Notes: generated from the sequence alone by a model not told the origin. Counted from the stretch's first letter, positions 50,703 through 64,000 are shown. The stretch is DNA of 64,000 nt from Myxococcales bacterium (GCA_016794465.1 JAEUKA010000001.1:248001-312000), one strand, 5' to 3'. A program made the numbers and translations.

Positions 50703-52082
50703 TTAGTGGCCAGCGACGGTCATTCTGGTGACGCGTAGGCTTGGACTCATCGTCGATGAGCGCTCGTCGAGGTCATCTCCGACCGCATCGACCCGCTTGA
50801 GCAGCTCGTCGAAGTTGGCCGAGATCGTGATCTCACTGACGGGAGTGGTGCGCTGGCCATGCTCGATCAAAAAGCCCGCTGCTCCGCGTGAAAAGTCGCC
50901 GGTGACCGGATTGAAGCCGAAGCCCATCATGTCGGTGACGTACAGTCCGCGCTCGATTCCGTCGAGGAGAGCTTGCGGCGCAGTGGTGCCGGCTTGCAGG
51001 ATCAAGTTGCTGGTGGTGACGTGCGGAGAGCCTCCGACGGAGCGGCCAGCGCAGCCGTTGCTCTTGCGACCCAGCTTGCGTGCCGAGTAGGTGTCTAGTA
51101 GATAACCCTGGAGCACTCCCGCTTCGACGATGCTGTTGCGTCGAGCGGGGAGTCCTTCACCGTCGAATGCGCGCGAGCCGGGTCCGCGCGGACGCAGTGG
51201 GTCGTCGACGATGGTGATGAGCGGAGATGCGACCTGGGTTCCCTCGCGGCCACAGAGGTAGGAGCTCTTGCGATAGATGGAGCCACCGGATACCACCGAG
51301 GCGAGTGAGCGCAGCAAGGCGCGACTGGCGTCGGGATCGAAGACGACCGGTAGCTCGGCGGTGGGCAGCTTTTGGGAGCCGAGCTTGCTGATGGCGCGAC
51401 GAGCGGCCTCTTGTCCGACGGACTCTGGGGTGGCGAGTCGTTCAAAAAAGCGGCTGGCGGACCAGTAGGAGGCGTTGCGCTTCTTGCCGTCCTCGTCGTC
51501 GCAGAGTGCTTCGACGCTGAACGAGCAGTAGGTGCCACGTGACGCGCCCGAGAACGCGAGGCCGGACTTGTCGCACAGTGCCAGTGCCATGTAACCGGCG
51601 TTGCGATCGCAGCTGGCGCCGTCGCTGTTGGTGATGCGGGTCGAGTAGCCCAGGGCCGCTGCTTCCATCCGACTGGCGATGTCGAACAGCTCGGGGGCAG
51701 TCAGGCGGGCGGTCTGGTCGTCCCACAAGTCCAGATCGAGGAGCTGCTGACCAGGCAAGACAAGCTCGCTTCGCTCCGGCAGCTCGTTGAGATCATCGGG
51801 CTCGCTCAGCTGGCTCAGCTCGATGGTGTCGCGCACGAAGCGTCGCAGTGCCGTTTCGCTCAGGTCCGAGGTGTGGCAGACCGCCGAGCGATGGCTCACA
51901 AACACCCGCAGCCCGAGGCCGTGACTCTCCGACTCGTGGAGGAGCTCCTTTTCGCGCTGCCGAACCTTTACGCTTAGGGACTGGCCGGCTCCGATGATGA
52001 CCTCGGCTGCGTCGGCGCCTTCTTCGATGGTCAGCGCGGCGACTCGCTCGGCCAGTGCCCGCAGCGTAGCTTGCTTGTTCAT
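50703..52082 (-). CDS. tldE: TldE/PmbA metalloprotease-complex subunit
   Basis: 459 residues from the ATG at 52082. ADAAEVIIGAGQSLSVKVRQREKELLHESESHGLGLRVFV starts the TldD/PmbA fold, with PVVFDPDASRALLRSLASVVSGGSIYRKSSYL, GLPARRNSIVEAGVLQGYLLDTYSARKLG, TTSNLILQAG and GFGFNPVTGDFSRGAAGFLIEHG as further marks. It lacks the HExxxH metal site, as expected of the non-catalytic partner of TldD. The complex trims peptides, for example microcin B17 and other modified peptides in E. coli. It follows tldD by 60 bp on the same strand, so the two form an operon. Confidence 0.93.
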   Translation of the reverse strand: MNKQATLRALAERVAALTIEEGADAAEVIIGAGQSLSVKVRQREKELLHESESHGLGLRVFVSHRSAVCHTSDLSETALRRFVRDTIELSQLSEPDDLNELPERSELVLPGQQLLDLDLWDDQTARLTAPELFDIASRMEAAALGYSTRITNSDGASCDRNAGYMALALCDKSGLAFSGASRGTYCSFSVEALCDDEDGKKRNASYWSASRFFERLATPESVGQEAARRAISKLGSQKLPTAELPVVFDPDASRALLRSLASVVSGGSIYRKSSYLCGREGTQVASPLITIVDDPLRPRGPGSRAFDGEGLPARRNSIVEAGVLQGYLLDTYSARKLGRKSNGCAGRSVGGSPHVTTSNLILQAGTTAPQALLDGIERGLYVTDMMGFGFNPVTGDFSRGAAGFLIEHGQRTTPVSEITISANFDELLKRVDAVGDDLDERSSTMSPSLRVTRMTVAGH

Positions 52083-52142
52083 AGAATCGTGCGAACCGTG
52101 CGACACGTGCTTCTCCGAAATGCGAGGTCTGTCTCGTGAAAC

Positions 52143-53588
<1,446 letters not shown>

Positions 53589-53643
53589 GGCCTGGAAGTG
53601 TTGCCCAAAGCAGAGGACAGTGCAATGGGGCCGCAGACGGAGC

Positions 53644-54624
53644 TTACTTTGCGAGTGCGATGGCGTAGATGAGTACGCCAATGGCTGCAATCAGGAAGAG
53701 TGCCAGACCGAGCCAAGCACCGACGGTACGGGCCAATGATGGAGGTGTTGTCGCTGCACCACCGGCCGTGGCTGGCTTGTCTGAACCCGTCGCGTTGGCG
53801 TTGGTCGTTACTCCCGCGAGAGCACTCTGCAGGGGTCGGTGATTCCCACTGGAAGTGGCTGGCGAATCGCCTTGTTGAACCACCAATCCCGAGAGCGCGT
53901 TGCCTGGCGGAGTCTTGGCCATTGGCATGGCGCCGCTCGGGGAGCGACTGGTGGGCGTACGCGGCACGGGCGACAGCGAGGACGGTGCTCCGGTCGAGGG
54001 GGTTGCCGGAGTGTGGCCAGGGCCCGTCGCTGGTGTGATGCCAGCGCTCGAGCCTCTGGTCTTTTGCTTGGCGCCGCCTTCACTGGCTGCGGCTACCGCT
54101 TGAAGGATTTCCTCGGTGGCGGAGTCGCTCAGCACCTTCTTGAGGTTGTTCATGAAGGCGAAGTACGACTCTTCCATGTCGTCGAAGTCCATCGGTCCGT
54201 CGCAGTCATCGCAGCGACAGGTCGGCGCCGAGGTGATTGGCGTCTGATGGACAAGATCGCGAGTTTCCAGGCGAAGCAGGCGCTCTTTGTTGCAGCGCGG
54301 GCAGAAGTACGGAGCGTAGAAGCTCTTGACGATGCCGCTCGCCGAGAAGTTGTGAACGAGGTTCATCTGCGCGACGATGGACGGTGAACAGTTGACGAAC
54401 ACCAGCCGCGCGCCGAGCTTCTCGATGCGACCGAGCCAGTTCACCCAGTCGCGGACGCCGCATGAGTTGATTCGCTCGATGTCGGCCAAATCAAGGACGG
54501 TGACCCCGGCTGACAGCTGGCTTTCAATGCCAGTGAGCTCGTTATCTTCGTCGATAACGCCCCGTAGCTTGAGGCTTACGACCCCACCTTGAGCCGCTAG
54601 CTCAGAGCTGAACTTGGCACCCAT
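53644..54624 (-). CDS. STAS domain - zinc ribbon - tail-anchored protein
   Basis: 326 residues. Residues 1-105 are a STAS domain of the anti-sigma-factor-antagonist/MlaB type: VSLKLRGVIDEDNEL, GVTVLDLADIERINSCGVRDWVNWL and ARLVFVNCSPSIVAQMN; INSCGV holds the usual Ser position (SCGV). A zinc ribbon follows (YFCPRCNKERLL...CRCDDCDG). A 130-residue Pro/Thr/Ser-rich linker then leads to a C-terminal membrane helix (VGAWLGLALFLIAAIGVLIYAIALA) with a short tail, so the signalling head stays in the cytoplasm. It may be phosphorylated by an HPK-like kinase. It lies 82 bp after the giant TPR gene on the same strand. Confidence 0.85.
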   Translation of the reverse strand: MGAKFSSELAAQGGVVSLKLRGVIDEDNELTGIESQLSAGVTVLDLADIERINSCGVRDWVNWLGRIEKLGARLVFVNCSPSIVAQMNLVHNFSASGIVKSFYAPYFCPRCNKERLLRLETRDLVHQTPITSAPTCRCDDCDGPMDFDDMEESYFAFMNNLKKVLSDSATEEILQAVAAASEGGAKQKTRGSSAGITPATGPGHTPATPSTGAPSSLSPVPRTPTSRSPSGAMPMAKTPPGNALSGLVVQQGDSPATSSGNHRPLQSALAGVTTNANATGSDKPATAGGAATTPPSLARTVGAWLGLALFLIAAIGVLIYAIALAK

Positions 54625-54706
54625 GTTCCCGTCCGCCCTCTTTCTTGCGTAACCACCGCCACTGCCACCATATCAAGGCCAAAGAATACCTTCTGCTGGG
54701 GGCAGA

Positions 54707-57700
54707 TCACAAGCGCGATGGTTCTCGGAGCGTCTGAGCAAGCTCATGGAAAGTGTCTGAAAGGAAGTAGCGGACCAGCTCGGCACCGTGCGCGGCCTGG
54801 CCGAGTACAAGGCTCGTGCCGGCAGCTGGCTCACCCAGCCCAAGTGCCGTCGCCTCATCACCCTGCATCTTGACCAACACCTGGACTGCGGTGGTGATGT
54901 CGTCAGCGGCCAGCAGACCGGCTCGATCTGCGCAGCTTGCAAAGCTTGCGACGACCTCGGCCACGGTCTGGGTGGGTCGGCTCTGGGCGGCGCGCTCGAA
55001 GACCTGCTGGGAGCGCCGGGGCAGAAGCTGCATAAACTCGCGACTCTCGGGGGGCTGCTCGGCAGTAGGCAGCAGCAACATCGAGAGTAGCCGGCTGGTC
55101 TGTAGCAGCTCACTGGGAGACAGCCGCAGCACCGTCGCATAGCCACCGCGCAGCGCATCGAGCGTACGACCGAGGAGAAAGCGTCGCTCACTATCGCCCA
55201 TGGCGAGCACCGACTGATCGATAAGGGCCACCTTCCGTCCGGTCGGCAGCTCCAGCGCGAGGGCTCCGCTCGGCACTTGGTCGGCCACCATCACCTCGGC
55301 TTCCACGGCAAACAGGCGCAGGACTTCACTGGCGGCGCTCTGGAAGCCGGCATCGGGGACCTTGCTCGCTGGGGTCGCTTCAACCGGCCACGGCCACATC
55401 GGCGGGAACAGGCGCAGCAGTCCCGGCCCCATCGCGTGTAGCAGATCCACCGTCAAAGACCCACGGAGCGCACTTGGTAGCAGCAGCCGCTGGCGGAGAT
55501 CATCATTCAGCGCGCTTCGATAGCCACCGCTGCGCTGGGGACGCTTTTCGGGCGGCGAATAGCCCAGCAGCGCTGACACGGTCCGAACGCGTCGAGCACG
55601 CAGGCTCTCGCTGCGTCGATCGTAGACCTCGGCCAAAAGTGGGTAGGCGGCGGCACAGCGCAGATCCTGACCGAGCACCACTTGCAGCGTCTCTTCGGCC
55701 TGGGTCGTATCGCCCACGTTGTGTACGAGCACGTCGGCCAGTGAGATCCGATCATCTTTGCCATCCCACAGCAGCGATGGCCCGGCAGGACTGGTGAGAT
55801 CGAAACAAAGTGGCAAGAGGATGTGATCGTCCGCACTGAGGTCGATGAGTCGCTTGTATTCGGTCACTGCGGCTTGCGGATCACTGGCGGTGAGCAGGCG
55901 GGCCAGGCCTCGGCGCAGGAAGATCTCGGACGCGCGCTCATCGAACGCACTGCCGAGAGTCCGCTCACCCGAGCGCTCGATGGCATCACGCAGCAGCGCC
56001 TCGGCTTGATCGCGGTTGCCGGTGAGCACTCCCCAGCGCGACAGCTGCAGCACCGGCGGCGCATACGTTGGGTCAAGGTCAATCGCCTTGAGGTACGCCT
56101 GCTGCGCCCCGGTCATATCGCCGAGCGACTCCAGAATGCGACCTTGGTAGTCCGAAAACCGACAGAGCACGGCCTGTGAGACGCGCGGCTCACCTTCGGG
56201 CTGCACGGCCTGTAGCAGCTCATCGATCTCGGTCCGCGCTTCCAAAAAGCGACCGATCCGAAACAGCTCTTGCGCCAGGGCAAAGCGGGCCCGCTGCACA
56301 ATCAGCTCGGGAGTGGCCGAGTCGGATCGGCTCGCGCTCTCCAGGCACTGACGCAGCAGTCGGACGGCGGACTCGGGCTGGAGCAGCACTTCGCTATACA
56401 GCCCGGCCAGCAGCAGCTCACAGCGCGCAATCTGCGGCCAAAGCGACGACGAGGACGACTGACGAAGCCGCTCGATGAACGACTGCAGCAGGGTCACGGC
56501 CGCATCCCAGCGCATCAGCCGGGTGTACGCGGCGGCCACCAGCTCGACCACTTGGGAATCGTCAGGTTTTTGGCGCAGCGCTTCGCCAAGCAGAGTCTCG
56601 GCCGTATCGCTGTCGCCCGCTCGCTCGCTGAGCGCCGCTTGCGCACATAGCAAAAGGGCCAGTGGCTCGGGCAGGTTGCGTCGCCGGTACTGCTTTTCCA
56701 GCTCGCGACACGTCGGTGCAAAGTCATAGCCGGTATCTGGCGACAGACACAGCGATACCAGCAGCGCCAGCGCGGCCAGGTTCTCGGGCCAGATCTCCAG
56801 GGCCAGCACCACCGACTCGCAGGCGATGCGCAGCTCTCCGACTTTCGAGGCGGCATGGGCTCGCTTGGCATGGAAGGACGAGCGCTCCGCCGGCTCACCC
56901 TCACGAGCGGCCCGCAACAGCAAGACCTGGCCGGTCTGATAGGTGCGATAGAAGTCGCCGCGCTGGTAGTAGACATGGAACAGCGCTCGGTGGGCCGGCA
57001 GGCAGTCTTTGTCGACGGTCAGCGCTCGCTCGTAATACTCAATGGCGCGCTCGGCCTGGTGCAGCTTATCGAGGTAAATCTGGCCAATGTGCGCGAGGAT
57101 GCCGGCTTGCTCTTTGGGCTCAGTCCAAAGTTTGGACTCCAGCTCCAGCGTCTGCGTCACGTGGGCGTAGTCTTCGCGGCGCACGTAGATGTCGCGCAGG
57201 CTGTGCAGCGCCGGTAGACAGGCCGCCGAGGTCCGAACCGCCGCCTCGTAGTAGCGAATCGCCTCGTCCTCCTTGGCGAACTTGGCCTCGGTGACGGAGC
57301 CGCACTTGAAGTACAGCAGCGCCTTGTGCTGACGGTCGGTGACCAGGCGAATCTGTCGTCGCGTAACCTCGACCAGCTCAGTCCAGCGCTCGTTGGCTTC
57401 CAAGAGCCGCGCCATGGCGTCGAGCGCCTCGCGGTGGGTCGGCTGCGCCTCAACGACATGTCGATAGGCCGAGATCGCCCGATCGTGATCGCGCAGACCC
57501 TCTTCACACAGAAGGCCGATGCGCATATGGAGCGTGATGATCTGCTGCTCGTCGCTGGCCAGCGTCACCCGCGTCGACAAAAGCGCCACCAGCTTCTCGA
57601 AGTCGCGCGCGCTCTCGTAGTGATGTTCGAGCGCATCGAGCGACTCGGTATCGGTTGGATCGACGGCGTGGAGCTTTTCATAAAAGCGCACCGCCTCGTT

Positions 57701-60700
57701 GACATCCCGCAGCTTGGCGGTGGCCACGCGAGCAGCCCGGCGCAGGATCTCGACCCTCTTGCTGTCGTCGCGGACCAGCTGTGCCCGACGCTCATAGGCC
57801 GACAGCAGCTCTTTCCACTGGTTGCGACCGGCGAAGATCCGCTCCAGCGTCGCTTGGGTCGCATCGTTCTCGGCGTCCGACTCCAGCGCTTTGAGGTAGC
57901 TCGTCAGCGCCTCATCGACTTGCTGCAGGTACTGAAGCTGGACTTGCCCCCGTCGCAGGTGTAGGTCCGCCGGACGGTACGAGCGCGTCTTTTGGGTTTC
58001 GATGAGCCGCAGCGCCGTCTCGTAAATCTTCAGCGCCTCGGTCCACTGCTGGCGTCGATAGCAAGCACGCTCGTAGGCGGTAAACGCGGCCCGGTTGGCG
58101 GCATCGAGAGAAAACGCCTCGCCATACAGTCGGTAGGCGTTATCGGCTTCCCCCAGCTTGTCGAGAAGCTCCCCGAGCTGGAACAGGTAGCGCGATCGCT
58201 CACTCGGTTCTTGCACCAGCTTGAGCAGCGTCGTCAGCGTTCGCTTCAGCTCGACGGGATCGCCTTGCGCATGCAGCGACACCAGGGCGGTGAGCGCCGT
58301 CCGATCCTCTGGCCACTCGCTGAGCACCTTCTCGAAGGTCCGAGTCGCCTCGGTGCTGGCTTGCAAAAACTCGTGCTGAACTTGACCGAGCCGAAGCAAA
58401 AGCTGCCGCTTGTGATCGGCGTCCGACGGGCTGAGCTTACTGACTGGCCGATCCACCCGTGACAGCGCGCGCTGCAGCAGGCTGGCTTGTTCGGCGTGAC
58501 GACCGCTGGCGCCATAGCGATGCTCCAGCTGCAGCAGGATGTTGCTGTCACCGAAAATCAGCTCCGGAGACAGCTCGTAGATGCGCTCCCAGACACGAAT
58601 TTCGTCGCTGGGCCGCTCAAGTCGCTGATACATCTCGGCAAGCTGCTGCAGCGTCGCCAAGATCTCGCCTTGATCCGTGAGCAGCGGCAGCAAGTCGTCG
58701 AGTGCGCGGGCCAGGCCTTCCGGCTGACCGAGCTGCTGATAGGCCTCGACAAGCGTACGCAGGAACAGCGTCGTCTTCGGTGCGCGCTCCAGCGTCTCGG
58801 CAATCAGACCCCACCGCCCGTCGAGCTGACACAGCGCCACCAGGCTGCCAAGTGCCAGCTCATGCGCCGGGTCGAGCGTCAGCGCTTCACTGTAGGCGTC
58901 GATGGCTTGCTCGATGAGCGGCGCGGCAGCATCGCCACCTTGATGCTTGGCTTGTGCTTCGGCCAGCTGTCCGAGTTCGAGGAGCAGCGCCAGTCGCTGG
59001 TTGTCGTCGCGGAGCAGCGGTTGCAGTCGTCGCATCGCCGTCAGCTGCTCGGTGGGCCGGTTGGCGGCTCGATACAGCGACACCAGCGCTCGGGCGGCCG
59101 GTCGACAGCGCGGATCGCGACGCAGCGCCCCTTCGTACGCGGTCAGCGCCTCGCCGAGTGCCCGGGCATCGCCGCTCTGAGCCTTTTGCTCGAACAGCGC
59201 GCCCAGCTCACAGGCCAAAAGTGCCGCTGCCTGAGCACCGACGGGAGCATTGGTCGTGCCCAGCCCGAGCTTGTGCGGCGAGAGCATCGCCATGGTCGAT
59301 GGCTGCGGCGAGCTGGCCTCGCCACCCAGCGTCAGCGCCGCTTCGACGGCAGTCCGCAACAGCTCGATCGCCTGATGGGTATCGCCGCGCTGCTGAAGCA
59401 GTCGCGCCAGCGCGTGCATCGCCACCACGTCCGACGGATCGCGCTCCAAGACCTCTTGGTAGCTGACTTCGGCGCGCTGTAGGTCACCCGCCTCCGTCGC
59501 GTGGTGTCCCAGCTGCTTGAGGATGCGGAGCTTGTTGCGCGGACTTTGGGCACGGTTGAGCAGCGTCACCAGTGAGTCGACCAGCTCTGGGCCAGAATCC
59601 CGACGCTGACAGCTCAGCACGCGCGCCAGGGATACCAAGAGTCCAGCGGCGCTTTCCTCGAACGGTTCAGCGACGGCAAGCAGCTGGATGAGGAGCTTCG
59701 CAAGGTCCGTCTCACCCAGCACCGGCTCGCTGAGCTGATCCGGGAGCAGACACGCGGCCAGGGTGACGGAAACCGCCGAGTAACTTGCCGCGAGAGACAC
59801 CGCTTCAGCGTCAGCAGGATTCATCACGACCGACAGCGCCCGATAGATGGGCAGCAGCTTCGGAAGCTCTCCGCGACGACGATACTGACGAGCCAGGGTG
59901 TGCAGCGTCGCGCGATCGGTGACAAGCTGCAGCGACAGCTGGGACTCGCGATCGGCGGCCTGCAGGGCTTCAGCGGCGCGGATGGCGTGAATGACCAGGC
60001 TGGCTCGCTCGGGGTTGGCTTGCGGACAGGCTTGGGCGCAGGACAGCAGCCAGTCGCAGACGGCCCGACGGTCGCTCCCTTGAAGCAGCAGCGTCGTCAT
60101 GCGGAGTGCCAGCACCTCGTCGGCCACTCCAAAGCCGAGCAGCCGTGTCGCCAGTCCGATCGCTTGGGTCCGCGCCTCGTCGCCATGCTGCGGCACGGCT
60201 TGCACCCAGCACTCGGCAGCGCGATACAGGTGAGCGAGTGCCAGCGCGCGGGTCCACTGGTCGGTGTCACTCTCGGTGGCCGGGGCCGGCAGCGTCTCGA
60301 GCAGTCGATTCGCCTGGGTTTGCCAGAACTGCGCTGCTTCGTGATAGCGACCGACGCGCTCCAGCTGCTGGGCGGCGCGGCGCTCGATCCAGTGCTGGCT
60401 GACCTGCCCGGCGAGCGTCGGATGAATGCTGGTGACCTGATTGACACTGACGAGAAGATCGGCAGCCTCCGTCGCCATCACCTGCGCGTTCATCGATGCA
60501 GTCGCCAGTTCCAGCGCCGTCACCAGCAGTTCCACCGACGGAGAAGAACCACGCAGCGCATCATCGCCGCCAAGCTGGGCAAAGCGCTCGCTGAGAAGCT
60601 GCCACTGCCCGGGTCCATACGACGGCAGACACGCCAGGTGCTGTTCACTCGCCCGCAGCTTGAGCAGTCGGAACGCCAGCCCACCAGCAGAAATGGACTT

Positions 60701-61345
60701 TTCGGCCTGCTGCGCCAGGTGTTCGACCGCGACCATCGCTGCTGTACGGTCGGCGCTACCTTGACTGCTCTGCCAGCGCAGCGACGCCGCCCACAGCAGA
60801 TCGTTGCCATCGCTGCTCGACGAGAGCGTATCTGCCGCGCGACCAATCAGCTCCTGCGAAGACAGCAGCAGGGAGTAGATTCGGGGCGCGGAGCCCTCGG
60901 CCAGCAGGTTTTGCGCGGTATCGAGCTGACCGCGCCACAGCAGAATTTCGCCAAGCTCGGTCTTTTCATCGCTGCTGCCGTGCCGAATGACCCAGTCGAT
61001 ATAGTCGGAAAGACTTGACTTTTGGCTTCGACCTTCTAGCGCCGCCTGCAGTCGTAGTGCCGAAGCCACCGGATGGTGTACCGCGCCCAGAATCGCCAGC
61101 GCAGCGTCGGGCTTGCTCTGTCCATCCCACAGCAGCATCGCCATCCGCACTGCCAGCTCGGCGTGCTCGGTGGGGTCCTGCGTTTCGCTCAGCTCGGCAA
61201 GCAAGAGCTGCAGGAGGTCATCGAGAACCGGCTGCGCGGCCTGACCGACCAGGGCCTGCAGACGAACCTCCGGGGAGGGGGATTGAGCAGACTCAGCGGC
61301 CTTGGAATCAGCCAGCTTGGCCTGAGGCACAGCGCTTTCTGACAT
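54707..61345 (-). CDS. Giant TPR superhelix protein next to an injection-system-type AAA ATPase
   Basis: 2,212 residues, no signal or membrane segment. Most of the protein consists of TPR/SEL-like helical pairs: AEVSYQEVLERDPSDVVAMHALARLL, AIDAYSEALTLDPAHELALGSLVALC, EALKIYETALRLIETQKTR, AIEYYERALTVDKDCLPAHRALFHVY and AQQAYLKAIDLDPTYAPPVLQLSRWG. Repeats are irregular up to about residue 650 and regular to about 1,800; the last 350 residues (LRQRLLLPSALRGSLTVDLLHAMGP, GYATVLRLSPSELLQTSRLLSML) form a different helical domain. It parallels the TPR half of the pseudo-SIR2 protein. The AAA gene lies 79 bp upstream. A hairpin covers the start codon. Confidence 0.85.
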   Translation of the reverse strand: MSESAVPQAKLADSKAAESAQSPSPEVRLQALVGQAAQPVLDDLLQLLLAELSETQDPTEHAELAVRMAMLLWDGQSKPDAALAILGAVHHPVASALRLQAALEGRSQKSSLSDYIDWVIRHGSSDEKTELGEILLWRGQLDTAQNLLAEGSAPRIYSLLLSSQELIGRAADTLSSSSDGNDLLWAASLRWQSSQGSADRTAAMVAVEHLAQQAEKSISAGGLAFRLLKLRASEQHLACLPSYGPGQWQLLSERFAQLGGDDALRGSSPSVELLVTALELATASMNAQVMATEAADLLVSVNQVTSIHPTLAGQVSQHWIERRAAQQLERVGRYHEAAQFWQTQANRLLETLPAPATESDTDQWTRALALAHLYRAAECWVQAVPQHGDEARTQAIGLATRLLGFGVADEVLALRMTTLLLQGSDRRAVCDWLLSCAQACPQANPERASLVIHAIRAAEALQAADRESQLSLQLVTDRATLHTLARQYRRRGELPKLLPIYRALSVVMNPADAEAVSLAASYSAVSVTLAACLLPDQLSEPVLGETDLAKLLIQLLAVAEPFEESAAGLLVSLARVLSCQRRDSGPELVDSLVTLLNRAQSPRNKLRILKQLGHHATEAGDLQRAEVSYQEVLERDPSDVVAMHALARLLQQRGDTHQAIELLRTAVEAALTLGGEASSPQPSTMAMLSPHKLGLGTTNAPVGAQAAALLACELGALFEQKAQSGDARALGEALTAYEGALRRDPRCRPAARALVSLYRAANRPTEQLTAMRRLQPLLRDDNQRLALLLELGQLAEAQAKHQGGDAAAPLIEQAIDAYSEALTLDPAHELALGSLVALCQLDGRWGLIAETLERAPKTTLFLRTLVEAYQQLGQPEGLARALDDLLPLLTDQGEILATLQQLAEMYQRLERPSDEIRVWERIYELSPELIFGDSNILLQLEHRYGASGRHAEQASLLQRALSRVDRPVSKLSPSDADHKRQLLLRLGQVQHEFLQASTEATRTFEKVLSEWPEDRTALTALVSLHAQGDPVELKRTLTTLLKLVQEPSERSRYLFQLGELLDKLGEADNAYRLYGEAFSLDAANRAAFTAYERACYRRQQWTEALKIYETALRLIETQKTRSYRPADLHLRRGQVQLQYLQQVDEALTSYLKALESDAENDATQATLERIFAGRNQWKELLSAYERRAQLVRDDSKRVEILRRAARVATAKLRDVNEAVRFYEKLHAVDPTDTESLDALEHHYESARDFEKLVALLSTRVTLASDEQQIITLHMRIGLLCEEGLRDHDRAISAYRHVVEAQPTHREALDAMARLLEANERWTELVEVTRRQIRLVTDRQHKALLYFKCGSVTEAKFAKEDEAIRYYEAAVRTSAACLPALHSLRDIYVRREDYAHVTQTLELESKLWTEPKEQAGILAHIGQIYLDKLHQAERAIEYYERALTVDKDCLPAHRALFHVYYQRGDFYRTYQTGQVLLLRAAREGEPAERSSFHAKRAHAASKVGELRIACESVVLALEIWPENLAALALLVSLCLSPDTGYDFAPTCRELEKQYRRRNLPEPLALLLCAQAALSERAGDSDTAETLLGEALRQKPDDSQVVELVAAAYTRLMRWDAAVTLLQSFIERLRQSSSSSLWPQIARCELLLAGLYSEVLLQPESAVRLLRQCLESASRSDSATPELIVQRARFALAQELFRIGRFLEARTEIDELLQAVQPEGEPRVSQAVLCRFSDYQGRILESLGDMTGAQQAYLKAIDLDPTYAPPVLQLSRWGVLTGNRDQAEALLRDAIERSGERTLGSAFDERASEIFLRRGLARLLTASDPQAAVTEYKRLIDLSADDHILLPLCFDLTSPAGPSLLWDGKDDRISLADVLVHNVGDTTQAEETLQVVLGQDLRCAAAYPLLAEVYDRRSESLRARRVRTVSALLGYSPPEKRPQRSGGYRSALNDDLRQRLLLPSALRGSLTVDLLHAMGPGLLRLFPPMWPWPVEATPASKVPDAGFQSAASEVLRLFAVEAEVMVADQVPSGALALELPTGRKVALIDQSVLAMGDSERRFLLGRTLDALRGGYATVLRLSPSELLQTSRLLSMLLLPTAEQPPESREFMQLLPRRSQQVFERAAQSRPTQTVAEVVASFASCADRAGLLAADDITTAVQVLVKMQGDEATALGLGEPAAGTSLVLGQAAHGAELVRYFLSDTFHELAQTLREPSRL

Positions 61346-61367
61346 GTGTTCCGAGAGCTTAACACAT
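61344..61367 (-). promoter_or_regulatory. Hairpin over the start codon of the giant TPR gene
   Basis: ATGTGTT and AACACAT form a 7-bp stem around a 10-nt loop, and the stem includes two bases of the ATG at 61345. No strong ribosome site is seen. Pairing would hinder initiation unless the upstream AAA gene is being translated. Confidence 0.4.
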
Positions 61368-61424
61368 CGTCACTGCCCAACCTACTGACTTCCCGAGTCA
61401 CAGAGTCGTCTGGGATGCGCCAGG

Positions 61425-63644
<2,220 letters not shown>

Positions 63645-63674
63645 CTTCTCCTTGCAGTTACGGACCTCGGTCGG

Positions 63675-64000
63675 CTATTTGCCGTCTCCCGGAGGCTTCT
63701 TTTTGGCAAATGGGGTCGGGGCTGCAGAGTCACGACGACGCCGCCGAGGGGTTCCGCTTCCCCAGTCGATTCCGTCGTCGGGAGCCGGATGGACATCCAC
63801 GTTCGCCGCCGCGATTTTGGTATTGGGCACAAAGTCCCCTTCAATCCCGGTCGCAAACAGGTCATCCGGCTCGCGGTGCTGCGGCTCGATCGAGCGCAGC
63901 CCGGTCTTGCGGTCGATCTGCGTCGTCGTGCGCTGATTCTCTTCTTCCGCATCTTCCGGTGGCAGGTCTTTCCGCTCGACGAGGTGATGGAACAGCTGCT
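63675..64000 (-). CDS. C-terminal end of an unidentified protein continuing beyond the window
   Basis: 108 codons stay open from the window edge to a TAG at 63677-63675. The residues are charged and low in hydrophobics (VERKDLPPEDAEEENQRTT, EPDDLFATGIEGDFVPNTK, VDVHPAPDDGIDWG), with an Arg-run and a final FAKKKPPGDGK. The composition suggests a disordered tail. The stop is 30 bp before the AAA ATPase start, so the genes are likely cotranscribed. It may be part of a contractile injection locus, but no domain can be named from this piece. Confidence 0.55.
   Translation of the reverse strand, partial: QLFHHLVERKDLPPEDAEEENQRTTTQIDRKTGLRSIEPQHREPDDLFATGIEGDFVPNTKIAAANVDVHPAPDDGIDWGSGTPRRRRRDSAAPTPFAKKKPPGDGK

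Overview
The window is GC-rich, gene-dense and bacterial. The gene repertoire suggests a myxobacterium-like member of Myxococcota, which is inference because no rRNA or tRNA gene was seen. Pointers are an MglA-like GTPase with a Roadblock/LC7 partner, proline-rich Ser/Thr kinases, an FHA protein, Cys-rich surface proteins, a DUF1501 protein, very large TPR proteins and a contractile-injection-type AAA ATPase. No transposase, integrase, prophage or CRISPR array was found.

Layout. 1-5.5 kb: edge-truncated biotin carboxylase, degenerate Uma2-like protein, polytopic GT87/DUF2029-like protein, YgiQ radical SAM protein. 5.5-12.2 kb: asnS; a 42-bp tandem repeat array; then Roadblock protein, Lon, MglA-like GTPase and sensor histidine kinase as an apparent signalling module. 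12.2-16.8 kb: sphingosine-1-phosphate-lyase-like enzyme, a membrane-anchored pseudokinase and a lipoprotein. 16.8-22.7 kb: the most unusual block, with a Ser/Thr kinase and a CD-NTase (CBASS-type nucleotidyltransferase) ending in a terminator, a divergent SEC-C protein, a second 42-bp repeat array, a zinc phospholipase C/P1-nuclease-like protein and a cytoplasmic tandem CAP protein. 22.7-26.4 kb: phosphofructokinase, MoxR-type AAA ATPase, small ppGpp-hydrolase-like HD protein and FHA protein. 26.5-31.5 kb: a 1,657-residue pseudo-SIR2/TPR protein. 31.6-39.0 kb: secreted proteins, DnaQ-like exonuclease, XRE/EgtD-like methyltransferase fusion and a beta-barrel protein. 39.0-45.1 kb: histone-H1-like protein, ihfA, TPR-metallopeptidase, NYN nuclease, hisS, comF, UPF0262. 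45.1-48.5 kb: start of a division/cell-wall cluster (rsmH, ftsL, ftsI) without mraZ. 48.8-54.6 kb: Cys-rich protein, prepilin peptidase, tldE/tldD, STAS-zinc-ribbon-TM protein. 54.7-64 kb: a 2,212-residue TPR protein, a two-module AAA ATPase resembling Pvc15/Afp15 and the end of one more gene, suggesting a contractile injection locus continuing to the right.

Themes. Several regulators keep a fold but lose catalytic residues (pseudokinase, pseudo-SIR2, Uma2-like). Genes are tightly packed: ATGA overlaps and three convergent pairs whose stop codons share a tetranucleotide. The best candidate for an undescribed system is the 16.8-22.7 kb block. There the CD-NTase has two in-frame starts, each with a GGAGG ribosome site at identical spacing, predicting membrane-anchored and soluble forms.
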